64,000 nt of DNA, taken from assembly GCA_016801885.1 (NCBI GenBank), contig CM028898.1, positions 9,816,177 through 9,880,176 on the forward strand, written 5' to 3'. Origin of the DNA: Toxotes chatareus. Taxonomy: Eukaryota > Chordata > Actinopteri > Toxotidae. Positions 34,358-47,961 of the stretch are shown piece by piece (within the stretch, counting starts at the first letter, position 1; each line of letters begins with the position of its first letter). A model generated the notes under the pieces. It did no database searches. It saw only the letters and a list, made by a program, of their open reading frames with translations, and was not told the DNA's origin. Made by a program: the position numbers and the translations under genes.

Positions 34358-37065
34358 ACAAGCTACTGGATGCAAATGTGTGAAAGTGTCGACATTCAGG
34401 CAGCACACACACACACACACACACACATACACACACGCTCACTCACTCACACACATACTGGCTCCAGGATGTTATTGGCAGTTGTTTTTGTTTGCAGACT
34501 CATTTTGAATTTGTCATTTTTATAAACTGGCCAAGTACAGTCAGAATTTGGATTTTTTATTTATTTTTTTGCTCACATTAAAGTTAATATTAGTAATAAC
34601 AAAGCTTCTGGAAAAGCGTGTTTTGCATAGGTTGCATATGTAGCAGGTGAAGACACACTGAACAGTCTGTGTTTTCTCCTTCGTCTGAGCTGCTCAATAA
34701 TCTGTTTAAGCTGCTGTGTGGACATTTGATCTGTTGATTGCATTGGTCCATTTTTTTTTAAACTTCCTCGTTCACTAATTTTCTGTGTCATCCTTAATAG
34801 TTCTGTTTTGTTATGCACACACACCTGAGTGCATAATGTCAGCTTTCAGTTTGCGTGAAATTTTTCATTGTCATTTAATTTTCAACTGAGACCATCAATT
34901 TCATGGACAGAGACATATTTTGACACCTGTCTAATATATTTTTAGATATTTTTTTAAGAGTGTGATCTTTAGTAAAACACAATTTTATGTACTTGGCATG
35001 TTTGGAACTGACTAGAGGTTTCGCTGTCTTGTCAGTTTTATCAGCAGAAAATAGTTTACTCTTGATTTGATCAACTTTTTGTGTGACTGGTTTTGTGTTT
35101 TGTTTTCTCCGTGGCCTGACACCATCTTTTGGCAGACTGACAAAAGCATACTTGTCTGTTTGTTCGTAATTTGTCCTTTCTGTTCAGCGATGACAGAGGC
35201 TTTTAGAAATGCCAAGAACAGTCAAACAGAGACAGAGGAATCGATGTCGGGTTTAGCAGAGATGCACCAAAAACACTCTCAGACTCAGACAGAAATCATC
35301 AAAATGCAATTTAAGGACTTCCAAGGAATTGTTTTTTTTTTTTTTTGAAAATTGTTTTTGTTTCTGTGATGACAGCATGACTCAAGTCAATTATCACAAG
35401 TTATCACCCAGAATGTAACGCGGTCCATTCTATACATATAAGTGCCATTTGATGGAAGTGTTGAGAGACAGCTTTCTAGGACAGGTACAGGAACGGAAAA
35501 GCGTCAGCAAGTGTGAGAATGAGACTTCTGGCGACAAGCCAGAAAAGAAAAACCTCAGGACAACTATTGGACATCATTGCAACCGAGAGCACCACAGCAT
35601 GAGAAAGAGCCTGAACTGCCACATTTAAAATAATGGTTGAATGGTTGAATAGCATTTCATCAAATCCAAATTCAAATCTGCCTATCAACTCAGAATCTGT
35701 TGGAATCCCTTATAGAATAATAAGGTTTAACTTTCAACATATTTATGAGCAACTAAAGCTATAAATAACTAAAGCTCAGAGATCTCTAATCACCTCTTGT
35801 TGACTGAGAGAGCCGTAACATTACAGGTTTGAGTGGCAGCCTAATTTACAGTATGTTCACAACCTGTAGCCACTCACAGCCTCAAAATGAAACGAGCAGC
35901 AGAAGATATGAAACTTTGATCAAATATGTATCTCACACATGGAAATAACAGCGTTACCTTCTTATTTTTTAAAATATTTTCTGCACAAGCTACTTGCTCT
36001 AAATACTGGAGGCCCTGATTCAGAAATATGAAGTTGATAAGCTTAAAATATTGATATGACCTGCATGAAAGTTTAACTGGGAGGTTTTTCTGGTGGTGTT
36101 TGTCATTTTAACCAGCGAAAGCTAAAAATAAGAAACATGTTACCCAAGCTTTTTCTACATTGCTCTTTGTTCGTAATAAAAGAGGAAAGGTTCAGCTTTT
36201 AATAAGAAATAAGTTAGAGTCAGAGCTTAGCAAATTCAGGTATTTGGGAACTAAATCCAAAGTGGAGCTAATTGTTAGAAACCAACTGAAGTGTGCAAAA
36301 GAGTCCAGTGGACAGTAAATTGGACACCAGAGATTACGAACTGTCATACAGTCTTATAAGATACCTACTGTATCTAATAAGGTGTGCTACAGTCATGGAC
36401 TGATTCTGAGAAAATGGACCCCAAGGGAAATTCCTGTATGGGAGACTGAAAGAGACCAAAAACGAGTACAAATGGTGCGTTTTGTGTCCTTATGTGGTGG
36501 CTTTGCATCTGTTTGTGGTCATTTTGTGTCTTTTAGCTGAATGCTTTGGCTTTCACACTGGAAATACTAAAAGTGACTTAATAAAGAGGCCGTGCCCATG
36601 TAGACATGTCAGGCCAAGTCTCCTCTCAGTTACCTAAGTGGTCCAGTTCTATGTCAGCTTTCACACAACACAGTGACCATTGCAAGGTAAAGAGGTGCAT
36701 CTCAGTACTTAGTGTCTGTCTTTTCTTTCAAAAATCATTATGTGGTGTTAAGATAGATGTAAGAGCCCAGGTGCAAAGAGCTCTGTTGCTGATTTTCTCT
36801 CTCTCTTCACTGTCTTGTGCACACCTGCGTTTTCCATTCCTCCTGTCCACTGTCTCTATCATGGATCATAGTACTCCCTCCATAGAAGATAATTATGAGC
36901 TTAAAAGACATGAGTCACAAGTTATTTTTTACATGTGACACATCCATAGACAGACAAACACACATGCAGACAGTCTACCTGTGGTTAAATAATTATGAAA
37001 AAACATACAGCATACAGTATACGGTCGGCCTAGATCAATAAGTAATCACAGTATGACCTTCACAT

Positions 37066-37084
37066 CACACACACACACACACAC

Positions 37085-37121
<37 letters not shown>
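37066..37121. repeat. (CA)n-(TG)n palindromic microsatellite
   Basis: A CA array of about ten units runs directly through an ATAT centre into a TG array of about 17 units, so the two halves are reverse complements and the shorter arm is fully self-pairing. Confidence 0.95.
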
Positions 37122-37124
<3 letters not shown>

Positions 37125-38242
37125 GTGTCATTGCGGTTCAATTCACAAGGCAACTTGAGGATCCTAATACTTAACACCCCATGCTGTGAACACCATAGGG
37201 ATCCATGCTCTCTCCACTGTTCTGCACTCGCACTAAAATGCTCACTATACCTCCTGCCACCCATCCATTGCCTAGCTCAAATGTGCTATGTGAGACATTT
37301 AGAAATCAATAAATCATTACCACATTCATTTCGAGTAATTAGGATGATTATTCTAAGTGGACAAGAACATCAGCGAAACAGACTGGCAGCTTTTCATGTT
37401 TTCACATTTCACATTTTGGATTAGAGGCTATTGCAGGATTTCTCCACAATAAAACACATCACTGCTTTACAGCAGTTCAGTGCTGTTTTTCCTGTTTGTT
37501 TTCATAGGTTTTTGAAGTTAAATGATAAGAAAATTTATTTTCTTTGTTTAAAAGTATGATTTAAATTAAATTTAGAGTTAAAACTACCATTCTTGTCCCT
37601 TCTCTTGCCGTATTTGACCCCAGCTAGCACCAATGCTAAGTGAACAAGCTAGAGGCAGTTAATTAAATTTATTTTCTGTATAATTTGAACAAGCCTTTGC
37701 CATATTAGGTAAAAAGACACTATGACAAAGCTCGTTTTCTTTTGTCTCACTGACACATTCAAGTTGATCACATTTGACCCCTGTGCACTACACAGACACT
37801 GTGAATGACGAAAACTCGGCTCACTTGTCAATATACGTGACTTCTTGTGCTAAAATGTGAATAATAACTTTTTTCTGCTTATTTTTCGTAAAAGAAATCT
37901 GCTTAAACAAAGGTAAAGAGGGACAGTCATATGATTGCTGGCTTTATGGGAAGCATCGTTCTCATTTTTGGAAACACTGGCTCCATGCATGACCATGAGA
38001 GACTCCTAACGTTCAGTTTCATATTTACCCCTTTGATTGCATCATTCATCTGCTTGACTTAAAATTAAAATGTTTCCAACAGCACTTGAAGGCATCATAA
38101 TAGCCGGAATAGGAAGTGGCAGCATTGTGCTGCTGCGCAGTGATTTCAGCAGAACTGACACTTGTTGCCCTCATGTCACACTGAATGCTCCAAAATAACT
38201 GAATCAATTTTTAACATTTGGTCACATCTGCCTCTGGGTGCC

Positions 38243-38270
38243 TTATTTATTTATTTATTTATTTATTTAT
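38243..38270. repeat. (ATTT)n tetranucleotide repeat
   Basis: About seven units of ttta, followed by degenerate atctatct. Confidence 0.95.
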
Positions 38271-39984
38271 CTATCTATTTTCACAGCTGATTTGTTCTGC
38301 CCCTTTGCTGTGTTCATTTATTAGTTAGACTCAGTTATAATTAAAGCTGAACACAATCATCAGTCTGTCATTGTCACCTTGTGTTTATGCAGGACAGATC
38401 GTACCAAAGTTGAGAAGTTGAGGAAGATGGATCAGTGACAAACTTATTTGCCGTTTCTGATTTTGTGGAAAAACACATTGCACAAAGGCCTTTGCACACA
38501 CTCTTATTCGATCCCTGATATGTATCAAGGAGACGGAGGACGACTTTTACATAAGGTGCATGAGCTCGTAATAAAAACTGACAAACTAATTAAAAAAGAA
38601 CATAGATCCTGTTTTTCACTTGGTGAACTGATAATAGTTGAGTGATAATAGCATGTTAAACAAGTGAACATGCTACCATGAGGCGATTGTGAGAAATATC
38701 AGAATTGCTAGTTGAGCACACCTGAACAAAACTGAATAAAAATGATAAATACAAAGGCACATTTAATAAATTGTGGTAACATCTGGAAAACTGCTGTTTT
38801 GATTACTAACATCTGAATTTAAAAAATCTTGTCACTACTTATATAGCATTACAGCTTTACCTTAATGAATAAAATGTGTCCATGGGATGGGTCATGATGC
38901 TCGGGTGCTGTTTCTGTTTCATTCTTTTCTCTGGTGCTCCACCTCATGCCAGAGATCTCAGGCTATAATCCCATGTGAGTAAATTTAGCGTCAGGCCGGT
39001 CACAGCTTATCACACATTACTTGCTCATTGTTTGTTGACACCACTGGCGACACAGTCGGCATCCAGCTCCTGTTTGTGTGTGCATTTGATTGAGAGGGGA
39101 AGTGAGAACTACAGAGGAGGGTTCGCGGGTCTGTCTGTCTATATTAAAAGTTTGCCGCAGAAAGGGACTGTTTTTAATTGTGTCTGGAGGGTGTGTTTGT
39201 TTTGTGTTTGTTGACCTCCCAGAGTGCATGCAGATGGTGCCTTGAATAACTGGGGCCAGCAGGGCTCACATCAGCCTCTTTGGCTGGATTTCTTTTTATC
39301 TTTATAGTATTTAAGCTTATATATCTACCAGGGTTATTTAGATAGTTGCACAGAGCCCTTAACCCAACAGCATCCAACAGCTTCAGGATGGACTGGAGTG
39401 CCGCCTGAAAACCAGGTCTCATCGCCCAACATCAGTATCTGGCCCCTTTCATGCTCTTGTGGCTGGATTCCTCCAGCCAGGTTCTAGCAGCATGTTAATG
39501 GCCTTGGTTTTGGAATAAGGCATTTAACAATAAAATTCTGCTGGAATGTTTGGGCTCCCACGTACTTTTGATCATGTAGGATAAATAAGGAGAATTAATT
39601 GGAAACTGTTTTGATACGTGATTAATCCTGAGCCAGTCGTGGTTCAATATACATCACTTAAACCAGTGTGATGTTGAAACGTGAAGCCTCCTGGGCACAT
39701 ACACTGAGAATAGGTTTTTCAGTGTGGTAGGAGTCATCCTGTATCCAGTAGTTAAACTTCTGAAGTGAACAGTATTTGCATATTCATAGATTATGAGTTT
39801 TTCAGTTAGGGAAAATGAGTTGATTTAATTTTAACTTTTTTTTATTGAACTTTTTTGTAGAAAAGCCGTATCAAACACAAACACTGATCAAGGCTTCTCA
39901 AATGTAAATATTTGCTACTTTTCTTAGTCTTGTACAACTGTAAACAGAATACGCACTGGATGCCAATGTGAATATATCACCTCG

Positions 39985-40090
39985 GGCTTTGGGAAATTGT
40001 TCGGGGCATTTTGATTGTTTTCTGACATTTTATTCACCAAACAATTATCTGATTTAGCCAGAAAATAGTTTTTGCAGCTCTAATAAACAG
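39985..40090 (+). repeat. Teleost dispersed repeat, family D fragment
   Basis: The diagnostic text is 'gggctttgggaaattgttcg' followed by 'gggcattttgattgttttct' and 'gacattttattcaccaaac', ending 'gtttttgcagctcta'. This is the 3' part of a common percomorph repeat. Confidence 0.65.
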
Positions 40091-40969
40091 ACTCTCTTAT
40101 CTCTTATTCTAACCATCGGTTACATGTCGAACTTCGTTGGACTCCTACATTCTCCTCTTCATAATTTTCACTTGAACCCCTCATCAAAATGCCCCTTTCC
40201 TAAGTTTTTTTTTTTGACCAAATAATGTTACTTGCATATAGACTCTCTCATTCCCTCTGCTTCTTTCTCACTCTCAGTGTGACTATAAAAGTGTTTTAAA
40301 CTATGTCTTGGTGTGTGTGTGTGCAGGTGACTGTGTGTGTGGTGGTGGTATGCGCCGGTTAATAATTGAAAAATGTCCTGAGGGCTTGGTAAAGCAATGT
40401 GAGTTACCGTGTCCCTGAGAAGACAGTACATTAATGTAAAATAGCATTCAGAGAGACGGCAAAAGGAAAGCAAATATGAACATATACAAATGCACAAGAT
40501 GAGGCTGCTTTCTTTATACTGAATTGGACAATGCTCACCTGTATCAGGTTGTCTTATTCATATTCATTTGAAGTTCAACTTTTCTTTTTATAGTATGTGG
40601 ATGGAATATACATGATATATTGAAATATGCATATATAGAATATATTTTCTTTCCCTTTATGAGATCTCTTCCTATGACTCCTAGAGTTTGAAAGTCAACA
40701 CACTGTAGTGGGTATTGCACAAAATCCCTGCTCAGTGTCACTTTTAAAGCTGTAAGGATGAAGTCATTAGAGCGACAGGTAACTCACTGATTGGGCAGTT
40801 GTGACATGTGTCATCCTGCATCATCAGCTCCACATGAACCCACATGGGGAAATCCAGTTCCAGTGATGGGCGTTACCTTCTTCAGTGGTCACAAAGAGCT
40901 CAAATAATTGATTATGAGCGTTATTAGTCCAGACTGCCACTGGATCTTTGTATATCATGTCCAGCAGTG

Positions 40970-41265
40970 GAGTGCAACTAAGCACATTTACTCAAGTGCT
41001 CAAGTATAAATTTGAGATATTTGTTCTTTACTTCAGTATTTCCACTTAACACCACTTTATATTTTTACTCCACTACATTTATTTGACAGCTAGTTACTTT
41101 ACACCTGAAGGTTTTACATGTAAAGCATATGAAGAACTCATGAAATATGATGCAATGCTGTAGATGAAACTACCCAGCATTATACTGAATTATCCAGAAT
41201 ACAGTGCTTCTTACATACGAGTGCATCGGTTATAATGATCTAATAATATGAAATATGATGGTAGA
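40970..41265 (+). repeat. Teleost dispersed repeat, family C
   Basis: It reads 'aactaagcacatttactcaa' and 'gtgctcaagtataaatttga', then 'actccactacatttatttga' with 'cagctagttacttta', ending with 'aatgatctaataatatgaaa'. This order is typical of a very common fish repeat. A second copy is at 47,105-47,520. Confidence 0.75.
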
Positions 41266-44200
41266 ATAGTCTCATGGGCCATTTTTCTGCATGTTGCTCT
41301 TTTAGATAGAACGGGACATGAAAGAGGTGTTTTGTAGCATAATATTACAGAAATGTTACAGAAATAGTTACTGTTATTAGGGAACTGCTAAAATACACAG
41401 AGTTCAAGCTCAACACATTAAGTCTGTTTTAAGTCTTTTTCTCTTAGGAACATTTCGTGCACTCACACGGGCGCACGTATACTTGTTGCAGTGGTTATCA
41501 AATAATCTTGCATAAATACGGGTGATAGATCACAGCAGATCGGGAGGTTGCAGTCAGCAGATGATTTTAACAGGATGGGATTTCTGAATTTAAAATCCAA
41601 ATCACACTCTCCTGTGGTTGGTCTGCTTTTCTTTCACAACAAAACCAAAGAGCACCAGAGTCCACTTGGAAGTGGGCTGAGACTGAGACAAGAATTTGAT
41701 TAATGGCTTTCAAATGAATTCAAATTACTTGGGATGGTGAAATTTTCGTGTTCAAAGGTCAGGGTCACTGTGAGCTCACAAAACATGCTTTTGGCCATAA
41801 CTCAAATAGAGTTCATACTCTAATAATCACAAAATATTTTTAAAGCCTTTTGAGTCTGCACAGACATGGATTTAAACTGCATCTTGACTGGTTGGCAGAG
41901 GCGTACAGCTGCAACTTTTAAACTCCTTTTACCCAACATTTCCTTGGATCATGTGTGCAGATTAGGTATCACTGGTCTTCACACACCCACGACTGTGACA
42001 AGTGTGATGTGTCCTTGATAGCAGCAGTCACAAATTGTAACACAGTCTAACAAAAGTGGGTCTTGTGGATGATATGTCAAATAAATGCTCAGGAGAATTC
42101 TCGACGCCACCAAATGTGTTGCCTGAAGCAAACTGTCATGCAAAAAATGAAATGTGTCATACGTAAAAAAACAAACAAAAAACTGTTCAGTAACAAATCA
42201 AATTGCTGTCACAAACAAGCAAGTCAAGAAGTAATAAAGTGATTGTATGTGTAACAGTTCAGACTTTTTTTTTTTTTGCAACAAACAAGTTGCCAAATAT
42301 GTTTCTTGTTTTCATTTCTTATGGTCAGATAAGCAGCAATGATGTGTAACTGGAACAGCTGGAATAATGCACCATGTGCAGTGGTTAATGCACGTGTAGC
42401 ATCACTAGGGCAACTCGTCTTTTACCGTTATCAAGTAGATAATTAACAGGTTCTCTTTTTTGTACAAGATCACAGCACTGAAAGAAAACGAGGTTTGTTT
42501 TTATTCAGCAGCTCTGCAGCTTTTTAATTTTAAACTGTCTTTTATTTTATTTTATTTTGTGTTGTTTTATTCTGAGTTTGTCACTTAAGCACCCACAGCT
42601 TCTGTCGCCGAGTCTGACAGATAAATTACATTTTCATGCAGGTTTAAAGTCACAGATGATGGCATCGGTGACTTAGCGCACACACAATCATGATGTTTTG
42701 GATTTAATTCAGCTTATAGACTTTGTCACACATCATAGACACTTCTTATTTGTCTAGTTTCTGTGTGCACTGATAAAGCAATGATGCAAAAACGAATAAA
42801 TAAATGCTGATACAAACAAAAGAATCTTCTTCCTTGCTGTTTGCAAGAGATGAGGAAGACAGAGGTGCAGAAAAAAAGAAAGAGAAGGAATTAATGTCCC
42901 TTGTCTCTTCTTCTAAAAAGCCACCTATGCTTAGGTGATGACCCACTGGGGCTTGAAAGGAAAGGTTTCCTCCTCTGAATTTAAATTAATCATACTTACT
43001 GCAAAATCCTGTGAAAAATTCCTTTAATTACCATCCAGTCAAAGTATTGTTAAGGTCATGCACCCCTGCACAGAATATGTCAGAAATCACCCGCTAATAG
43101 ACTGAAACTGTATATGGCAAGTACCTTGTAGTAGTAAATCGAATCACAAGCTAGGGAGACAGGGAGACACTTTAAATGTTGTGTGTCTTTTTCTGCCTCT
43201 GACTATTCATTTTGTGATTCCTGTTTTGTGCAGTAAATCACAAGAAGAGGAAGAAATTGCCTGTGTATGCAAATGGACCGTGCAGTTAATATGATTTAAA
43301 TGTACCTTGGGTTCTCATTTCCAAATGCACACGTGTGAAAGCCCGTAGATAATAAACAACACTTTCGATTTTACATGTTTTCGCGCTTTTGCTCTTCACA
43401 CTGAGGCATGATGCAGTAAAATGAAAAATACCTTAAGACAGTGAAATGGCTAACGCCACAAAATATGAGGCCTGGATTTCTGTTTTGCCAGTAGGCTGTT
43501 CCATGCATAATTGCTTTGAGAAATGGCTGAATTATCCCTTTAACTGGAAACCTATTTTATGCCTGGTCGTCGGTTAAGTGTATGTGGATATATGCATGGG
43601 CGGGAGTATGTGTCGATAGTACTGTATGTGAATGCTAATGTGTAGATGTGCTTGTGTGCCTGTTTGTGTGACTGAGTGTATGAATTATTTACCAGTAATA
43701 TCTCATAAGAAGCATATTATACAGACTGCACAAGACAAAGGCCTCCTGAACCCCATCACTGACTATAATCATTGCCCTCAGCAGCACAGAGGGAGAGGGA
43801 GGGAGGGAGGGAGAGAGTGGAGAAGAGGAGAAGGGGAGAAGGAAATAAAAGTATCGAAAGAGAGTGGAATAAAGGAGGAAAGAAATTATTTCTCCTCACT
43901 CCGAGTGTCATTTTTTTTTCTGTCTCCTCCCCTTACTCTCTTGCTTGTCTGTCTGTTTCCCATTATCTTCAATTTCTTTTTGTATCACTTTTAATCTTTA
44001 TGTGATTCCATATGTTAAATAATTGATTGAATCTTTCTGTCTATTAGTGCCAGACTGGATGGTTGCCAGTTTGGGCGCCACATTAGAAAATCTGCTTTTT
44101 AATGTTGTCAGAAAAAAAGGGAAAAGTCTGCCTGTGTCTTATCTGTCTCTTTGCGCAACTATCTGTCTTCATCTTTCATGATATCTGACTGTCTCCCTGA

Positions 44201-46592
44201 TTGCTGAATAATGAGCGTTTTGCAGGTCACATCATCAGTCATCTTCCATAGATGATGACAAACTGGCCTCACGCTAACAGCTGATCTGCCCGACTGACCA
44301 CCTTACTCCTGCAATCAGTCAGTTAGGGTAATTTCCATTGATCTGATCAGCGTTACGGTACACATGTCAGATAATGACGAAAGGCCAAATTTAAACTGCT
44401 ATTCTTTTCCATCAGAGGAACACTTTAAAGTGCCATTTTTGTTTTAAATCTTTTAAAATTTGTGTGGCTGACTACAGCAGCTCATCCTCTTTATGTCCCT
44501 TTTGCCACCTGTCCCTGTCTTCATTGTTATTTTCCTTTACTCTTGTCCTCCAGCTCCTTTTATCCAATGAATAATGTTAGGTGGTACAGGGGTCTAGCCA
44601 TCACTCACTGTCCCTCTGTACCTCTTACAAGACATACTAGCCTCACACCTATGATTAATATCTTGTCTATGGCCACTCCTTCACTCCAGCCATCAACCAA
44701 CCATCAGGCCTGTTTTTCATCAGTCTGATCAACAGTGATCGACTGCTCTGGCATGGAGGCAACTACAAGTGTTGAAGTTTAGGTGATTGTTGCCATGGCT
44801 GTCATGCTTTCCATGCTAGCATGGCATGATGCAATTTACATTGATAATGGTGGCTGATGGTAGCAGTTGAAATATAGATATATCAATTTTCTCTTTATTT
44901 TTAGCAGTGCAAAAAAAAAAAAGCTTTGAGGATTAAAACTAACCACTGAGTCTTGAAATGGCGATGCTATTGTGAGTAAGATGTTTGGCTAGAGTTGCTT
45001 TAATGTAAACCTGCCCAAACCAAATAAAGAGCAGGGCAGAGCTGCTAACGTAAGCCTCAAATCTGATCTAGTTTATCCAGGACTAGATCCCACAGTCCCA
45101 CAGAACTGCAGCCCCACAAAGTAATATACTTAGCCAGTGACATGCACCTTGGCTTCAGAAGCAATGCTATTTTATTACTGCATGTATAAGCCAATTAGCC
45201 CAGCCTAAGCTAGTTATGTTAGAGCAGACACACATATTGTTTAATCCACTCCTTACACTTATGCTCTTTTTTGGTTTTTGAAAGGCCTTAAAGAAAGAGG
45301 AAAACACAGTACCATATGTTTTGATAGCCTGAATTGCAATGTTAAACAATTCCCATGTAATTTCTCCTATAAGCCCTTGGCGTAATACATTTTCACATCT
45401 CTGTGTGTGATTTAACCCTCTGTCTGGCAGTAAATCAACCTGGATTATTTTTTATTATTAAACCAAACTGTCTTAATCTCTTGTCTCTAGCAGTTAGAGT
45501 GGGGAAGCACACAACACATTCATCACTGAGGAGAATTTTAATTCTTTGTTGCCAGCAAATGCATCTTTCAATCGTCAGTACATCCACCCATTTGATTGTT
45601 TAACCCTCAATCCATCTATCCTAAAAGCAGAGTGGCTTTACGAAACCATCTAACATGTCCTACAGTGTCTTTGAGGGGAAAAAAAAGAGGAAAAAATGCA
45701 GATGGGAGGTTATCTTCCTTATCTTCCAAATCTGTTTAAGTCTGCCTAATTGGGTATTAATTTGGTCTGATCAAGATTCTGATGAGAATTATCCCCAATT
45801 AACCCATTTAACTCAAGTTTAGAGTCACAGAGTAGAGGGCTTTCATTATTTTCCAGGTTTTCATAGCGTGATCTGATTTTAAACTCTGTTCTCCAACAAA
45901 AGTATTAACTTTTCTACTTCAGAGCAACCATTGCAGAGAAATGAGCTCTAATAGCTACAAAATAAAAATAAACAAATAAAGAAAAAAACTGTGAAATGGC
46001 AAAAATATTAACACTGTGTGATTAACGGATTTATTTTAATACTGTATTTGCACAGATTTTGTCTTACAAATGTTTGTAAATCATAAAAGCACAGTCTGTG
46101 TGAGCATAGTTCATTCTGGAGCTACTAGATATCAGCAGTCACTCTCCAGCCAACTTATATTCCACCCCAGCATGAGACACTCTTGTAACCATCATTCATC
46201 ACTGGCAACAAGGCAGCAATGCTTTTGTTTCTAGAAACTGCTTCCCTTTTTTCCTCGGAGGCAATAGCTTTGATAACAAGGAGCAGGTTCTGGAGTAGTG
46301 GTCAAATTGATGCTGTCAGCAGGAACCACATAGTTTCCTTTGGAAGTGACACTTAAGTTTTTACTAAAAACATTTTGTTCAAAAGCAATACTGCAGAATG
46401 TGCACTCCACAGTTATCTGTCTGCCAGTCTGTTTGTCTGTCGGCTGTGTCTGTCTGTCTCTCTCTGGGCCTGCCAGCTTATCTGTGTGTCTGTCATGCTG
46501 TGCAGCTCAGGTTTGAGCGGGGGGATTAGAACCTACAACCATTTCTTCTTCACTAATAGGATTTGACAGAAAAGGGCCAGTTTCACTCTCGA

Positions 46593-46624
<32 letters not shown>

Positions 46625-47100
46625 CTTCATCAGAGACTCAGTGGTACCATGGTCACGCCCCAGTCACAGTGTCACATATTATGTCAAGTCTGAGGCCGTC
46701 AATATCCTAATCCCTGTACAGCCTGTGTATGTGTGTGTGTTCCCGTGCATGATAGTGCCTATGTGTCATGTCTAGGGGTTTCCATGTCATAATCCCCATG
46801 GGATAAAGTGTGTAAGTGTGTGTGGGTGCACACGTGTGGCAAGTGCTGAAGGGGGGAACAGAGGGTCTGAGACTGTCTCAAGCTCGATCCTCATAGGATA
46901 TCCTTTAAGAGCATCAAGTGGCAAAGGCTAGACGTGGCACGTGTGTGTCCTCTCACTTCATGAAAGGATGTGTCTCATTTGAGAACCCTTCATTTTGAAC
47001 TATGATTGGAGTTTGTTCATCATCATTGTTCAACACCTCAGTTAAGCTCTGTGTTGCTGTCCAAGGTGCTGAATCCATCTGCCTGGAGTTAACTGAGGAA
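41266..47100. other. Non-coding stretch
   Basis: No gene is supportable. A family E fragment is at 41,690-41,860. A purine-rich gggaggga tract lies at 43,790-43,850 and (TG)n at 46,591-46,624. Two AT-rich, single-copy-looking patches (44,160-44,380 and 45,690-45,890) are possible regulatory elements. Confidence 0.4.
41690..41860 (+). repeat. Teleost dispersed repeat, family E fragment
   Basis: The text 'gttcaaaggtcagggtcact' and 'gtgagctcacaaaacatgct' with 'tttggccataactcaa' is the middle part of a widespread fish repeat. Its 5' part is represented by the separate copy at 54,695-54,832. Confidence 0.7.
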
Positions 47101-47104
47101 ACAC

Positions 47105-47520
47105 TTTCTTACTAAGCACATTTACTCAAGTACAGTTTCCACGTACTTGTGCTTTCCTTCAGTATTTCCAGTTCATGCTACATTGGTTTTACTCCACTGC
47201 ATTTATCTGTTAGCTGAAGTGCTGTTAGCTTACTTTAAACATTAAGATTGTACATAAAAAAACCATAAACTTATAAAGGGCATTGTTTAAACAATTTAAC
47301 CTGTGGTTCCCAGCTTTGTTTTTTCATCTTTCCTTTTCTATCAGTCATCTCACGATCCCTCAAATTTTTCTTGTGACCGCTTAGAGGGCCTGACCCATAG
47401 GTTGGGAACCACTGAACTAAACTGTATGTAAAGTAGTTGAATTAAAGACTTGTATTGGAGTATTTTTACATCGCTGTATTGGTATTGTTATTATTGTGGA
47501 ATCTGAATACTTCTTCCTCC
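47105..47520 (+). repeat. Family C repeat with an internal second repeat
   Basis: The left part 'actaagcacatttactcaag' and 'ttttactccactgcattta' and the right part 'tattggagtatttttacatc' with 'atacttcttcctccac' belong to family C. Between them, about 47,300-47,415 has 'gtggttcccagctttg' and 'ataggttgggaaccactgaa', a second common fish repeat motif. Confidence 0.65.
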
Positions 47521-47961
47521 ACTTTCATCATTGTTATCATACGTTTTTGTGTTCTGGTCATTTCTGTTTTGCCAGCAAACAATTTTTAAAAATTCTAATC
47601 ATATTTGAAACTATATTTCATATGACGTACAAGCTTTGATCTTTGGATAGAAGAGTGGAGGAGTGAAAGCTTTGATTGTTGGACTGTCTGAATGGTAATC
47701 TTAGTCCGATGGTATTCTTGCTTTTAGCAGCACTTTCATGTGTGCATTATGGCTACTCAGTTTCTCCTGCATTCCTATATAGTGTTGGTTGTGCATGTCC
47801 AAATTACCACTATATGTGTGGCTTTATATCAGGATGTGAAGTGAGGTGTCGCTTGGGTAGAGTTAGGGCTGTTTGAAACAGATGTTTTGATAGTGAGTGT
47901 CCTGCTGAAATGTTATTTACTTTCTGTTATGGAATATATTGTGTCATATTCTGTCCTTCAG

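Larger units (their letters stand above)
32212..40960. other. Long non-coding stretch
   Basis: No gene is supportable. It holds the hairpin at 33,405-33,456, CA arrays at 34,303-34,430, the CA/TG palindrome at 37,066-37,121, an (ATTT)n tract at 38,243-38,270 and a family D repeat fragment at 39,985-40,090. Isolated splice-acceptor-like sites (for example before 35,189 and before 36,632) occur, but without a convincing exon. Confidence 0.4.

Noticed and set aside
34055..34525. Overlapping ORFs of up to 125 codons on both strands
   Set aside because: They are readings of (CA)n/(TG)n arrays giving Thr-His or Cys-Val runs.
36632..36688. 57-base phase-0/phase-0 mini-exon candidate (tctcctctcag ... 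tgcaag|gtaaag)
   Set aside because: It would follow the exon at 14,601 in phase, but it is very short with a weak branch region; chance matches of this size are expected in 50 kb.
38448..38645. Open stretch with a possible exon ending in acataag|gtgcat
   Set aside because: The peptide looks plausible in one frame, but the acceptor side lacks a pyrimidine tract and the donor is weak.
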